Source of the DNA: Streptosporangium minutum
Lineage (GTDB): Bacteria; Actinomycetota; Actinomycetes; Streptosporangiales; Streptosporangiaceae
Direction of reading: 5' to 3'
DNA: 64,000 nt
Assembly (NCBI RefSeq): GCF_002149035.1
Contig: NZ_NGFP01000006.1
Location: 1 to 64,000, forward strand
Shown: positions 24,563 through 33,480 of the stretch, in pieces
Position numbering within the stretch: the stretch's first letter is position 1
How the letters are laid out: each line of letters opens with the position of its first letter
Position numbers and translations under genes: made by a program
Notes under the pieces: model-generated
What the model saw: the letters and a program-made list of their open reading frames with translations, nothing else
Database searches by the model: none
Told to the model about the DNA's origin: nothing

Positions 24563-25758
24563 CCGTTCTGGTCGCACTCCTGGGTGTCGACCCGGTTGAA
24601 CAGCTTGGAGCCGTCCTCGGCGTCCGGCGACACCTCGGCCGCCGTCAAGACGTAGCCGGTCTCCTGCTGGTCGAGCGCGGCCGCGAAGACGACCCCGTAG
24701 ACCCGGCCGTCGGTGGTGAGCAGCGGCCCGCCGGAGTTGCCCTGCCGGACCAGGCCGCGGATGGAGTAGACGTCGCGGACGACGGACTTGCGCTCGTAGA
24801 TGTTGAGTCCCCTGGCCTTCTGCTGCACCCGGATGCGGGCCGGGTTCATGGTGAAGCCCTGGCCGTGCGGGAAGCCGGCGACGATGGCGTCGTCGCCCTT
24901 CTTGGCGGTGCCGTCGAAGCGCAGGATCGGCATGTTCAGACCGGGGACGTGGAGGATCGCGATGTCCCTGTCGGGGTTGTAGAGCACGACCTTGGCCGCG
25001 TGGGCCTTGTTGAGGTAGTCGGTGACCTGCAGGTCCTGGTCGACACCCGCGACCACGTGGGCGTTCGTCATGATCTTGTTCTGGGAGTAGACGAAGCCGG
25101 TGCCCTCGATGTGCCTGCGGCAGCTGGAGGCGACGCCCTGGACCTTGACGATGCCCCGGCGGGCGCGTGAGAGCTGCGCCCCCTTGGGCACGCTCTTGTC
25201 GGGCGGCTCGACCTGGACGAATTCGCCGGCCCCTATGGCGTCGAACACCTTCGGGAAGCCGGAGGTGTCGATGAAGTCCTTGAAGGGCTTCTGGAAGTCC
25301 TTGGCCGCCTTCGGCATCGCCTGGTCGACGGTGCCGATCAGCAGTGACTTGTTGACCTGCTCGCTCAGCAGGGTGAACTGGGAGGAGGAGATCAGCGAGC
25401 CGATCAGCCAGGCGATGATCAGCACCGAGAACGCGCTGGCGAAGGTGCCGCCGACCGCGTCGACCACCTTGGCGGGCTCCCAGGTGACATGGCTGCGGAC
25501 CACCGCGCCGATGGTCGAGGACGCGAACTGCCCGATCGTCGCGGTCAGGAAGACGATGACGATGGCGAGCAGCGCGCGCTCGGTCTCACCGTCGACGAAA
25601 GCGCCGGCGATCGGCGGGGCGATGAAGATGCCCAGCAGCCCGCCACCGACGAATCCGACAAAGCTCAGGGCCCCGATGATGAACCCCTGGCGGTATCCCG
25701 ACACCGCGAAGGCCACCATCAGGGCGATCAGGATGAGATCGAGGAGATCACCGCTCAC
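24559..25758 (-). CDS. marP: MarP-like membrane serine protease (colicin V/trypsin-like)
   Basis: This 399-aa protein starts with four transmembrane helices of the colicin-V-production type (about 1-125), followed by a linker and an extracytoplasmic trypsin-like domain. The catalytic His is in TNAHVVAG (about residue 234), the Asp in YNPDRDIAILH, and the Ser in RQGNSGGPLL (about 342). Cysteines in ASSCRRH and at the C-terminal TQECDQ may form a disulfide, as in mycobacterial MarP, which is needed for acid resistance. GTG 25758 is used; a longer open frame upstream has no family support. Position matches Rv3671c. Confidence 0.9.
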   Translation of the reverse strand: MSGDLLDLILIALMVAFAVSGYRQGFIIGALSFVGFVGGGLLGIFIAPPIAGAFVDGETERALLAIVIVFLTATIGQFASSTIGAVVRSHVTWEPAKVVDAVGGTFASAFSVLIIAWLIGSLISSSQFTLLSEQVNKSLLIGTVDQAMPKAAKDFQKPFKDFIDTSGFPKVFDAIGAGEFVQVEPPDKSVPKGAQLSRARRGIVKVQGVASSCRRHIEGTGFVYSQNKIMTNAHVVAGVDQDLQVTDYLNKAHAAKVVLYNPDRDIAILHVPGLNMPILRFDGTAKKGDDAIVAGFPHGQGFTMNPARIRVQQKARGLNIYERKSVVRDVYSIRGLVRQGNSGGPLLTTDGRVYGVVFAAALDQQETGYVLTAAEVSPDAEDGSKLFNRVDTQECDQNG

Positions 25759-25830
25759 CCCTTTACGGTATCCAGCCACCGCCCCGCGCGTGCACCCCTT
25801 CTTGTAGGTCCATGCGGTTATCGTGGTCAT

Positions 25831-26382
25831 ATGGCAACGATCGGGGGGTCGGCGGCCGTGGAGTCTCTCATCGAGGCCGCGCTGCGGGACCAGGACCACG
25901 ACGGCACGATCCGCTGGCAGGCGATCGCCGTGTTGCACGCGCGAGGCGATCTGGAGACCTTCACCGCGGCCCGGCGGCTGTGCGCGGGCGAGACCGCCTC
26001 CGAGCGGATGCTGGGGGTGGACATCCTCGGCAGGCTCGGCTTCACCGACCGGAGCCTGCCGGTGCTGCGATTCCTGGCCTCCAGCGAGGACGACTGCATG
26101 GTGCTCTACTCGGTGCTGATCGCCTTCGGCCATCTCAGGGACCGCCGCGCGCTGCCGTCGGTGGTCGCCCTGGGCGAGCACGCCGACCCCAGGGTCAGGT
26201 ACGGCGCGGCCTACGCGCTGCCGAACATCATGGGCAACCCGCCCGATCCGATGGGCCTGGGGGCTCTGCGGCGGCTGTCGAGGGACCCCGACCTCGACGT
26301 GGCCGACTGGGCCCGCCTGGGCCTGGCGCTGTCAACGGGCCGCGAGGTTGAGGACGTCCGGAGGCAGATCCTCGATCCGTGA
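25831..26382 (+). CDS. HEAT-repeat protein
   Basis: This 183-aa soluble protein is made of paired helices typical of HEAT/PBS-lyase repeats, for example RWQAIAVLHARGDLETFTAA, MLGVDILGRLGFTDRSLPVL, YSVLIAFGHLRDRRALPSVV and RYGAAYALPNIMG. Such proteins act as scaffolds. The ATG has no strong ribosome site. The last 51 bases overlap, on the opposite strand, the 3' end of the Nudix gene. Confidence 0.75.
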   Translation: MATIGGSAAVESLIEAALRDQDHDGTIRWQAIAVLHARGDLETFTAARRLCAGETASERMLGVDILGRLGFTDRSLPVLRFLASSEDDCMVLYSVLIAFGHLRDRRALPSVVALGEHADPRVRYGAAYALPNIMGNPPDPMGLGALRRLSRDPDLDVADWARLGLALSTGREVEDVRRQILDP

Positions 26383-26973
26383 CCGGTCCCAGGGGAGCTC
26401 GAAGCCCGACGCGGCGAGCACCCCGTCGAGCACCCCCGCGGTGAAACCCCACACCAGCAGCCCGCGCACCCGGAAGGCGGGGCCGGACAGGCCGCTCGGG
26501 TGGCGCAGCTTGAGCCGGTTGGCGGGATCGACGAGCTCGGAGACCGGGACGCGCTCCACCGCCTCCACCTCGTCGGGCGAGGCCGCGTGCACCACGCTGG
26601 GCGTGTGCCACCAGCCCAGCACCGGGGTGACCCGGTTGTCGCTGTGCCAGACGTACAGCTCGGGCATCGTGCCGACCACCTGGACACCGGCCGGATCGAG
26701 ACCGGTCTCCTCCTGCGCCTCGCGCAGCGCGGCGGCGATCGGGCCGCCGTCCTCGGGGTCCACGCCGCCGCCGGGGAAGGCGGGCTGCCCCGCGTGGCGG
26801 CGTCCGCGCGAGCTGCGCTGGATCAGCAGCACGTCGGGGCCGAGCGGCCCCTCCCCGAACAGCATCAGCACCGCCGCCGGCCGGCCGCCCGAATTCGGTG
26901 GTCGCAGCGGCGGGGGCACCGGCGTCCTCGCGACCCGTTCGGCCAGCGTCTCCAACCATCCGGGCACTTCCAC
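26332..26973 (-). CDS. Nudix hydrolase of the CoA pyrophosphatase type
   Basis: This 213-aa Nudix protein has RHAGQPAFPGG, the upstream motif that marks CoA pyrophosphatases, immediately before the Nudix box GGVDPEDGGPIAAALREA with QEETGL. It would cleave CoA or oxidised CoA to 3',5'-ADP and phosphopantetheine. GTG 26973 is chosen because GGAGG lies seven bases upstream; ATG 27027 is open but lacks such a site. It is 76 bases downstream of nth, and the order nth-Nudix-marP is the reverse strand order known from Mycobacterium (Rv3674c-Rv3672c-Rv3671c). Confidence 0.87.
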   Translation of the reverse strand: MEVPGWLETLAERVARTPVPPPLRPPNSGGRPAAVLMLFGEGPLGPDVLLIQRSSRGRRHAGQPAFPGGGVDPEDGGPIAAALREAQEETGLDPAGVQVVGTMPELYVWHSDNRVTPVLGWWHTPSVVHAASPDEVEAVERVPVSELVDPANRLKLRHPSGLSGPAFRVRGLLVWGFTAGVLDGVLAASGFELPWDRSRIEDLPPDVLNLAAR

Positions 26974-27049
26974 GGGCACACCTCCGGTCTCTGCAACACG
27001 GTGCCCCGTCCCGTGCTTCCCGGTCATCGGGAGCCGGTCGCCGGACCGG

Positions 27050-27775
27050 TCACGAGAAGGGGCCGGGGCGTACCAGTTTGGCGGCCTGGGCGGGGGCGAC
27101 GGGGCCGATGCCGTACGAAGGGCAGAGCGCGGCGAGCGGGCACACGCCGCAGGCGGGTGTGCGGGCGTGGCAGATGCGGCGGCCGTGCCAGATCAGGCGG
27201 TGGGACATCATCGTCCAGTCGCGTTTCGGGATGAGCCCCGCGACGACGTGTTCGATCTTGACCGGGTCGGTCTCCTCCGTCCAGCGGAACCGGTGGACGA
27301 GCCGCTGGAAGTGGGTGTCCACGGTGATGCCGGGGACCCCGAAGGCGTTGCCGAGCACCACGTTGGCGGTCTTGCGGCCGACGCCCGGCAGCGTGACCAG
27401 GTCCTTGAGCTTGCCGGGGACCTCCCCGCCGTAGCGGTCGCACAGGACCTGGGCCATGCCGACGATGCTGTTGGTCTTGGCCCGGAAGAACCCCGTGGAC
27501 CGGATGATGTCCTCGACCTCGGCCCGGTCGGCGCCGGCGTAATCCTCCGCTGTCCGATATTTCACAAAAAGCGTTGGAGTAACCATGTTGACTCTTTTAT
27601 CCGTACACTGCGCAGATAAGATCGTCGCGACCAGCAGCTCCAGGGGGTTGCGGAAGTCGAGTTCGCAGTGGGCATCTGGGTAGGTTTCCGCCAGGATGCG
27701 ATCCATCCGCCGAGCACGACGGACCAGGGCGAGCGGGGATTCACCAGCACGACCGACGTTGCGAGGCACCTGCAC
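27050..27775 (-). CDS. nth: Endonuclease III
   Basis: This 241-aa base-excision repair glycosylase/lyase removes oxidised pyrimidines. It has the helix-hairpin-helix [14 protein letters not shown] with the catalytic Lys, the catalytic Asp in [10 protein letters not shown], and the 4Fe-4S cluster Cys pattern C-X6-C-X2-C-X5-C in [17 protein letters not shown]. The GTG at 27775 is the furthest start; a slightly shorter one is possible. A segment at about 27555-27625, coding the conserved [19 protein letters not shown], has clearly lower GC at third positions than the rest. Confidence 0.95.
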   Translation of the reverse strand: MQVPRNVGRAGESPLALVRRARRMDRILAETYPDAHCELDFRNPLELLVATILSAQCTDKRVNMVTPTLFVKYRTAEDYAGADRAEVEDIIRSTGFFRAKTNSIVGMAQVLCDRYGGEVPGKLKDLVTLPGVGRKTANVVLGNAFGVPGITVDTHFQRLVHRFRWTEETDPVKIEHVVAGLIPKRDWTMMSHRLIWHGRRICHARTPACGVCPLAALCPSYGIGPVAPAQAAKLVRPGPFS

Positions 27776-27856
27776 AGCCTACGCGTATGGCCCCCTTGAG
27801 GGCTGCTCGGTGGGATAGGTCACAATGACTGCGTGAGCCGTGAAACAGGAGGCACT

Positions 27857-28537
27857 GTGAACACCGACGACGTGCTGGCCAAGGCGCCTCTGTTCTCGGC
27901 GCTCGACCGCGAGGGCGCCGCCGCGCTGCGCACGAGTGTCTCGGAGGTCGAGCTGTCCAAGGGGCAGACGCTGTTCAGCGAGAACGAGACCGGCGACCGC
28001 CTCTACGTGGTGCTCGAAGGAAAGATCAAACTGTCCAGGACCGCGCCCGACGGCCGGGAGAACCTGCTCAGTGTGCTCGGTCCGGGCGAGATGTTCGGCG
28101 AGCTGTCACTGTTCGACCCCCGCCCCCGTACGGCGTCCGCCACCGCGCTGACCGACGTCCGCCTGGCCGGGCTCGGCCACGACGACCTGCGCCCCTGGCT
28201 GACCGGCCGCCCCGAGGTCGCCCTGCACCTGCTGCGCGCCCTGGCCCAGCGGCTGCGCCGTACCAACGACGTGCTGGCCGACCTGGTCTTCACCGACGTC
28301 CCCGGGCGGGTCGCCAAGGCCCTGCTCGACCTGGCCGAGCGCTTCGGCCAGCGGATCGACGACGGCGTCCGGGTCCACCACGACCTCACCCAGGAGGAGC
28401 TGGCCCAGCTGGTCGGCGCCTCCCGCGAGACGGTGAACAAGGCCCTGGCCGACTTCGCCCAGCGCGGCTGGCTGCGCATCGAGGCCAAGGCCGTGGTCAT
28501 CATGGACCTGGAGCGGCTGCACAACCGCTCGCGCTGA
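27857..28537 (+). CDS. crp: CRP/FNR-family transcription regulator
   Basis: This 226-aa regulator has an N-terminal cyclic-nucleotide-binding beta-roll with GEMFGELSLFDPRPRTASATA, matching the phosphate-binding cassette that in CRP binds cAMP, a dimerisation helix, and a C-terminal winged helix with LTQEELAQLVGASRETVNKAL as recognition helix. It corresponds to Rv3676 (Crp). GTG 27857 follows AGGAGG at a good distance; an ATG-like reading from 27833 is less likely. It is divergent from nth. Confidence 0.93.
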   Translation: MNTDDVLAKAPLFSALDREGAAALRTSVSEVELSKGQTLFSENETGDRLYVVLEGKIKLSRTAPDGRENLLSVLGPGEMFGELSLFDPRPRTASATALTDVRLAGLGHDDLRPWLTGRPEVALHLLRALAQRLRRTNDVLADLVFTDVPGRVAKALLDLAERFGQRIDDGVRVHHDLTQEELAQLVGASRETVNKALADFAQRGWLRIEAKAVVIMDLERLHNRSR

Positions 28538-28626
28538 GGGGCGTCCCGCGGATCCCGGCCGGCGCCCGCGGCGGGCTGGAAGGCACCGCCGCGCGGGCCG
28601 GGACCGGCGCCGAGACCGACGGGGCA

Positions 28627-28689
28627 GGGCCTGGGTCCAGCCGTCGAGACAGGCGCCGCCGGGCCTGGGTCTAGCCGTCGAGATAGGCG
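28627..28689. repeat. 34-bp-period duplication over the MBL gene stop codon
   Basis: GGGCCTGGGTCCAGCCGTCG at 28627 recurs at 28661 with three differences over 29 bases. The second copy is the coding 3' end of the minus-strand gene and contains its stop (CTA at 28671-28673); the outer copy has CCA at that place. Confidence 0.85.
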
Positions 28690-29459
28690 AGCTGGGCGCG
28701 GACCGACATCTCGGCGGCGGGCCACAGCGACCGGTCGACGTCCGCGTAGACGACCTCGACGATCTCCGCCGGCGTCCTCGCGCCCCGCTCACGCGCGCTC
28801 CGGATCTGGTCGAGCCGCTGCCTCCGGTGGGCGATGTAGCCGTCCAGCGCGCCGATCGGGTCGGGCAGCACCGGGCCGTGGCCGGGGAGCAGCGCCTCGG
28901 CGCCGACCCGCTCGGCCGTCGCGCGGAGCCGGTCCAGGGAGCGCAGATAGTCGGCGAGGTCGCCGTCCGGGGCGATGACGGAGGTGCCCCGGCCGAGCAC
29001 GGTGTCCCCGGTCAGCATCGCCCGGTCCTCCGGCAGCCAGAAACAGAGCGAGTCGAACGAATGGCCGGGGGTGCCCACGACGTGGAGCTCCAGGCCGCCC
29101 GCGGTGAGCACGTCGCCGTCGGCGAGACCCTCGTCGCCGAGCCGGTGACCGGGGTCCAGTGCCCTGACGGGCGCGCGGACCAGCTCGGCGAACCCCTTCG
29201 CGCCGCCGCTGTGGTCGTGGTGCCCGTGAGTGAGCAGGATCGCCGTCACCCTGCGCCCACGGAGACGGTCGGCGACCCGCCGCAGGTGCGGCCCGTCGTC
29301 CGGCCCCGGGTCGACGACGAGCACGTCCTCGCCCCGGCCGATCACCCAGGTGTTGGTGCCGTCCAGGGTCATCGGGGACGGGTTCGGGGCGAGAAGGCTG
29401 AGCGCGTGATCCGTACCGGATCCGTCGGGCCCGTCGAGGGGGATCCGCAGGCCGCTCAT
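28671..29459 (-). CDS. MBL-fold metallohydrolase (LACTB2-like)
   Basis: This 262-aa metallo-beta-lactamase-fold protein has THGHHDHSGG for the first metal site, VVGTPGHSFDSLCF, LTGDTVLGRG and LLPGHGPVL for the remaining ligands, and a C-terminal winged-helix-like region as in LACTB2 relatives, which include RNA endonucleases and thioesterases. The substrate is not clear. Its ATG overlaps the stop of a 23-aa mini ORF. The order MBL-Nudix-RidA-DUF4177 follows the reverse-strand block around Rv3677c-Rv3678A. Confidence 0.85.
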   Translation of the reverse strand: MSGLRIPLDGPDGSGTDHALSLLAPNPSPMTLDGTNTWVIGRGEDVLVVDPGPDDGPHLRRVADRLRGRRVTAILLTHGHHDHSGGAKGFAELVRAPVRALDPGHRLGDEGLADGDVLTAGGLELHVVGTPGHSFDSLCFWLPEDRAMLTGDTVLGRGTSVIAPDGDLADYLRSLDRLRATAERVGAEALLPGHGPVLPDPIGALDGYIAHRRQRLDQIRSARERGARTPAEIVEVVYADVDRSLWPAAEMSVRAQLAYLDG

Positions 29460-29527
29460 CCGGTCCCCTCCGCCGGCGGCGCGCCGGCCGCCTCCGCGGA
29501 CGCCCCGTGCCCGCCGCGCTCGCTCAT
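29456..29527 (-). CDS. 23-aa coupled mini ORF between Nudix and MBL genes
   Basis: The ATG at 29527 overlaps the Nudix stop (ATGA) and the TGA overlaps the MBL start (ATGA). The peptide MSERGGHGASAEAAGAPPAEGTG is low complexity; it may serve only to carry ribosomes across a 64-base gap. Confidence 0.4.
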   Translation of the reverse strand: MSERGGHGASAEAAGAPPAEGTG

Positions 29528-30351
29528 GAGGGACCGAACCCGTAGTCGTCGTCGAGCACGATGCGCATCTCCCCGTCCACCTCCGCGATCCCGGGCATCA
29601 GGGTGACGATCTCACGCTCGGCCGCGAGCACCTCGGCCACGGTCCGGTAGTCGCGCAGCTCGCCGAGCGTGCGGTAGGTCGGAGGCATCAGGAAGATCTG
29701 ACCGTTCTTGGCCTGGTCGACCGCGTCGGCGGGCCGCGCCCAGGTGACCTGGTCGGCCTCGCCGCCGACGTCACGGGTGCGCTGGCCCGGCGGGAGCGCG
29801 GCGACGAAGAACCGGGTGTCGAAGCGCCGGTGCTCGACCTCGGGAGTGATCCAGTGCGCCCAGGGCCGGAGCAGGTCGGAGCGGAGGACCAGCCCGCGCC
29901 CGTCCAGGAAGTCGGCGAACGACAGGCTCCGGTCGATCAGGGCGAGCCGGTCGGCCTCCCAGTCGTCGCCGGTGGTGTCGGCCACGACGGACTCCGGTGA
30001 CGGCCCGGCGAGCAGTACGCCCGACTCCTCGAACGTCTCCCGCACCGCGGCGCAGACCAGACCGCGCGCGATCTTCTCGTCAGCGCGGAAGACCGTCCCC
30101 CACTCCGCGGGCGAGGGCCCGGCCCAGGCGACCGCGTGGTCGGTGTCGCGGGGGTCCACCGAACCGCCGGGGAAGACATAGGCCCCCGCCGCGAAGGCCA
30201 TGCTCGCCTTCCGCCTCAGCAGGTAGACCTCGACGCCCTCGCGGAGGATGACCACGGTGGCGGCATCCCTGGCCGGGACGGGCGTCAGCCGCCCGGCCAG
30301 GATGTCGCGCGCACGCTCACCGAACTCACCAGGGAGCGGAATCCCACCCAT
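29524..30351 (-). CDS. Nudix hydrolase with an insertion in the Nudix box (NUDT19-like)
   Basis: This 275-aa protein reads FPGGSVDPRD, then about 30 extra residues, then AAVRETFEESGVLL. A split Nudix box of this kind is known from NUDT19/NUDT7-type CoA or acyl-CoA diphosphatases. The C-terminal half includes WITPEVEHRRFDTRFFVA, also seen in that group. The ATG at 30351 follows GGAGGG further upstream. The substrate remains an inference. Confidence 0.78.
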   Translation of the reverse strand: MGGIPLPGEFGERARDILAGRLTPVPARDAATVVILREGVEVYLLRRKASMAFAAGAYVFPGGSVDPRDTDHAVAWAGPSPAEWGTVFRADEKIARGLVCAAVRETFEESGVLLAGPSPESVVADTTGDDWEADRLALIDRSLSFADFLDGRGLVLRSDLLRPWAHWITPEVEHRRFDTRFFVAALPPGQRTRDVGGEADQVTWARPADAVDQAKNGQIFLMPPTYRTLGELRDYRTVAEVLAAEREIVTLMPGIAEVDGEMRIVLDDDYGFGPS

Positions 30352-30424
30352 TTCAGACCCTCCACCCGAACATCACTCGGTTTCGAGGTCCATCATGTGG
30401 CACGGCCGCCGCCCCGGACAATCG

Positions 30425-30883
30425 TCAGCGGACCTCGGCGATCAACTCGACCTCGACCGGCGCGTCCAGCGGGAGGACGGCGACGCCGACCGCGCTGCGG
30501 GCGTGCTTGCCCGCCTCGCCCAGGACCTCGACGAGCAGCTCGCTGGCGCCGTTGACGACCTGCGGCTGACCGCTGAAGGCGGGGTCGCTGGCCACGAAGC
30601 CGACGACCTTGACGATCCGCACGATGTTGGACAGTCCTCCGGCCGCCGACGCGGCCGCCGCGAGGGCGTTGAGCGCGCAGATCCTCGCGAGCTCACGGGC
30701 CTCCTCGGGGCTCACCTCGGCACCGACCTTGCCGGTCGCCGCGAGCTTGCCGTCCACCACCGGGAGCTGGCCCGAGGTGTAGACGTAGTCGCCCGAACGG
30801 ACCGACGGGACGTAGGCCGCCAGCGGCGCGACCACCTCGGGCAGCGTCAGGCCGAGCTCGGCCAGCCTCTCCTCGGCGCTCAC
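30425..30883 (-). CDS. RidA/YjgF family protein
   Basis: This 152-aa protein has the family features: YVYTSGQLPVVDG at the N-terminal strand, CALNALAAAASAAGGLSNIVRI, and the C-terminal RSAVGVAVLPLDAPVEVELIAEV. The Arg of RSAVGV is the residue that binds the carboxylate in enamine/imine deaminases, so activity on reactive enamines is plausible; this is the long actinobacterial subtype. GTG 30883 overlaps the upstream DUF4177 stop. Confidence 0.88.
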   Translation of the reverse strand: MSAEERLAELGLTLPEVVAPLAAYVPSVRSGDYVYTSGQLPVVDGKLAATGKVGAEVSPEEARELARICALNALAAAASAAGGLSNIVRIVKVVGFVASDPAFSGQPQVVNGASELLVEVLGEAGKHARSAVGVAVLPLDAPVEVELIAEVR

Positions 30884-31035
30884 TGCTTCGGCCGCTTCAG
30901 GTAGGCGACCAGCTGCTCGGGGTTCGGCCCCGGCACGACCTGGACGAGCTCCCAGCCGTCCTGGCCCCAGTTATCGAGAATCTGCTTGGTCGCGTGGACC
31001 AGCAGAGGCACCGTCGAGTACTCCCATTTCGTCAT
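30880..31035 (-). CDS. DUF4177 small protein
   Basis: This 51-aa protein (MTKWEYSTVPLLVHATKQIL, then DNWGQDGWELVQVV) has the typical DUF4177 pattern WEY...LNxxGxxGWELV. It corresponds to Rv3678A and is coupled to RidA by a GTGA overlap. Function is unknown. Confidence 0.85.
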   Translation of the reverse strand: MTKWEYSTVPLLVHATKQILDNWGQDGWELVQVVPGPNPEQLVAYLKRPKQ

Positions 31036-31303
31036 GTGGGACACATTAGCGAGGCCGCCCCGCCCCGCGTTTCCCCACGGCCTCCCGGCGGGGGTGTTCC
31101 CGGGTTTTCCGCACGTCGCCGGCCGGGGTCGCCGGTGGCGTTGCCGGCGTCCGGCGGACGGACGGTCGCGCCCGCCCGGACCCGGGGCCTCACCCCGGCG
31201 GCGTCCCCGAGTGGGCAGGATCACTGTGACAATCCGCACCTGTAGCCCCGTCAGTGCACAGCCCCGACGAATCGTCAGGTGGCTGTTGGGTAGCCTTCGA
31301 AAC

Positions 31304-32308
31304 GTGAGAGCTCGCGACACCGATTGGGACGGCGTACGCCTCCACGTCGTCACCGGCAAGGGCGGCACCGGGAAGACCACGGTGGCCGCCGCCCTCGCCC
31401 TCGCCCTCGCCGCGGACGGCCGCAAGGTCCTGCTGGTGGAGGTCGAAGGCAGGCAGGGAATCGCGCAGGTCTTCGACCTGCCGCCGCTGCCGTACGAGGA
31501 GAGGAAGATCGCCGTCGCCCCCGGCGGGGGTGACGTCTACGCGCTGGCCATCGACCCCGAAGAGGCCATGCTCGACTACCTTGAGATGTTCTACGGCATG
31601 CGCAGGGCGGGCAAGGCCCTGACCAAGATGGGCGTCGTCGACTTCGCCACCACCATCGCCCCCGGCTTCCGCGACGTCCTGGTCACCGGGAAGACGAGCG
31701 AGGCCGTCCGCCGCAAGGGCAAGGACGGCAGGCGGGTCTATGACGCGGTCGTGCTCGACGCGCCGCCGACCGGCCGGATCACCCGTTTCCTCAACGTCAC
31801 CAACGAGGTGGCCGGGCTGGCCCGGATGGGCCCGATCAAGAACCACGCCGACCTGGTGAACGGCGTCGTGGCCTCCCCCGAGACCGCGGTGCACTTCGTC
31901 ACGCTCCTGGAGGAGATGCCCGTCCAGGAGACCCTCGACGGGCTCGACGAGCTCCGCGCGGCCGGGCTCCCACCCGGCGGGATCTTCACGAACATGGTCA
32001 GGGAGTCGCTGCTGCCCGCGTCCGTCCTGGACGACGTCGGCAAGGACCGTTTCGACCCGGCCGAGCTGGCGCTCGGGCTCAAGGCGTCCGGCCTCGCGGA
32101 CGGCAGCTCCGACGCCGCCGCCGTGGCCGAGGCCCTCGCCGAGGAGATCGCCGAACACGCCCACCGCACGGAGCTGGAGCGCCGCGAGAGGCTGTCGCTG
32201 GCCAGGGCGGGGCGCCCCCGGTACGAACTGCCGCTGCTGGCCGACGGGGTGGACCTGGCCGGGCTGTACGAGCTGGCCGAATCGATCCACACGCAGGGAG
32301 CAGCATGA
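31304..32308 (+). CDS. ArsA/Get3-like ATPase, first of a pair
   Basis: This 334-aa protein has the deviant Walker A GKGGTGKTT near the N-terminus, the switch I region LLVEVEGRQGIAQVF, and VVLDAPPTGRITRFL as the switch II region. It corresponds to Rv3679, one half of a Get3-like ATPase pair in Mycobacterium. The GTG at 31304 gives a start close to the first strand as in homologues; no good ribosome site is visible, so a leaderless message is possible. The TGA overlaps the ATG of the second subunit. Confidence 0.88.
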   Translation: MRARDTDWDGVRLHVVTGKGGTGKTTVAAALALALAADGRKVLLVEVEGRQGIAQVFDLPPLPYEERKIAVAPGGGDVYALAIDPEEAMLDYLEMFYGMRRAGKALTKMGVVDFATTIAPGFRDVLVTGKTSEAVRRKGKDGRRVYDAVVLDAPPTGRITRFLNVTNEVAGLARMGPIKNHADLVNGVVASPETAVHFVTLLEEMPVQETLDGLDELRAAGLPPGGIFTNMVRESLLPASVLDDVGKDRFDPAELALGLKASGLADGSSDAAAVAEALAEEIAEHAHRTELERRERLSLARAGRPRYELPLLADGVDLAGLYELAESIHTQGAA

Positions 32309-33474
32309 GCGAGCGCAGCGAGCGGTCCGTCAGGCAGCGGACCGTCCCGGTTCTCGACCTCGACGCGATCATCGACGACCCGGGCACCCGGATCGTCGTC
32401 TGCTGCGGCTCCGGCGGCGTCGGCAAGACCACCACCGCCGCCGCGCTGGGGCTGCGCGCGGCCGAGCGCGGCCGTTCGGCCGTGGTGCTCACCGTGGACC
32501 CCGCCCGGCGGCTGGCGCAGTCCATGGGCCTGACCGAGCTGGACAACACCCCCAGGCCCGTCGCGGGCGTGGAGGGCGAGGGCCGGCTGCACGCCATGAT
32601 GCTCGACATGAAGCGGACCTTCGATGAGATCATCGAGGCGCACGCGGATCCCGAGCGGGCCCGCCAGATCCTGACGAATCCCTTCTACCAGTCCCTGTCG
32701 TCCAGCTTCTCCGGCACGCAGGAATACATGGCCATGGAGAAGCTCGGCCAGCTCCGCCGGTCGGGCGACTGGGACCTGATCATCGTGGACACCCCGCCCT
32801 CCCGCTCCGCGCTGGACTTCCTCGATGCCCCGGAGCGCCTGGGCCGCTTCCTCGACGGCCGGTTGATCCGGCTGCTGATGGCCCCCGCCAAGGCCGGCGG
32901 GCGCAGCGCCTTCAAGCTGCTCAACGCGGGCTTCGGCATCGTCGCCGGGGCCATGACCAAGCTGCTGGGCGCGCAGGTGCTCAAGGACCTGCAGACGTTC
33001 GTCTCCGCGCTCGACGCCGTCTTCGGCGGGTTCAGGGTGCGCGCCGAGCAGACCTACCGGCTTCTGCAGGCCCCCGGGACCGCGTTCGTCGTCGTGGCCG
33101 CGCCCGAACGCGACGCGATGCGCGAGGCGTCGTACTTCGTGGAGCGGCTGGCGGAGGAGCGCATGCCCCTGGCCGGGCTCGTGGTCAACCGGGTGCACCT
33201 GGCGCCCGCCGCCATGCTGTCGGCGGCGCGGAGCACCGCCGCCGCGGAGGATCTGGAGTCGCGCGGCGAGCACGAGCTGACCTCCGCCGTACTGCGGCTG
33301 CACGCCGGCCGGATGCAGCTGGCCACCCGGGAGCACCGCGAGCAGGAGCACTTCCTGTCCGCCCACCCCACGGTGCCCGTGGCCCGGGTCCCCGCCATGC
33401 CGGAGGACGTGCACGACCTGGAGGGGCTGCGCCGGGTGGGTGAGCTGCTGGCCGCCCAGCAGGGCCTCGGCTAG
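32305..33474 (+). CDS. ArsA/Get3-like ATPase, second of a pair
   Basis: This 389-aa protein has Walker A GSGGVGKTTTAAALG, VVLTVDPARRLAQSMG, and DLIIVDTPPSRSALDFL. It corresponds to Rv3680 and presumably forms a heteromeric ATPase with the upstream product; in Mycobacterium the pair has been linked to stress from glycerol and nitric oxide. The first codons (ATGAGCGAGCGCAGCGAGCG) are a GC-rich near-repeat found also at 29527. A very strong double hairpin follows. Confidence 0.88.
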   Translation: MSERSERSVRQRTVPVLDLDAIIDDPGTRIVVCCGSGGVGKTTTAAALGLRAAERGRSAVVLTVDPARRLAQSMGLTELDNTPRPVAGVEGEGRLHAMMLDMKRTFDEIIEAHADPERARQILTNPFYQSLSSSFSGTQEYMAMEKLGQLRRSGDWDLIIVDTPPSRSALDFLDAPERLGRFLDGRLIRLLMAPAKAGGRSAFKLLNAGFGIVAGAMTKLLGAQVLKDLQTFVSALDAVFGGFRVRAEQTYRLLQAPGTAFVVVAAPERDAMREASYFVERLAEERMPLAGLVVNRVHLAPAAMLSAARSTAAAEDLESRGEHELTSAVLRLHAGRMQLATREHREQEHFLSAHPTVPVARVPAMPEDVHDLEGLRRVGELLAAQQGLG

Positions 33475-33480
33475 GACCGC

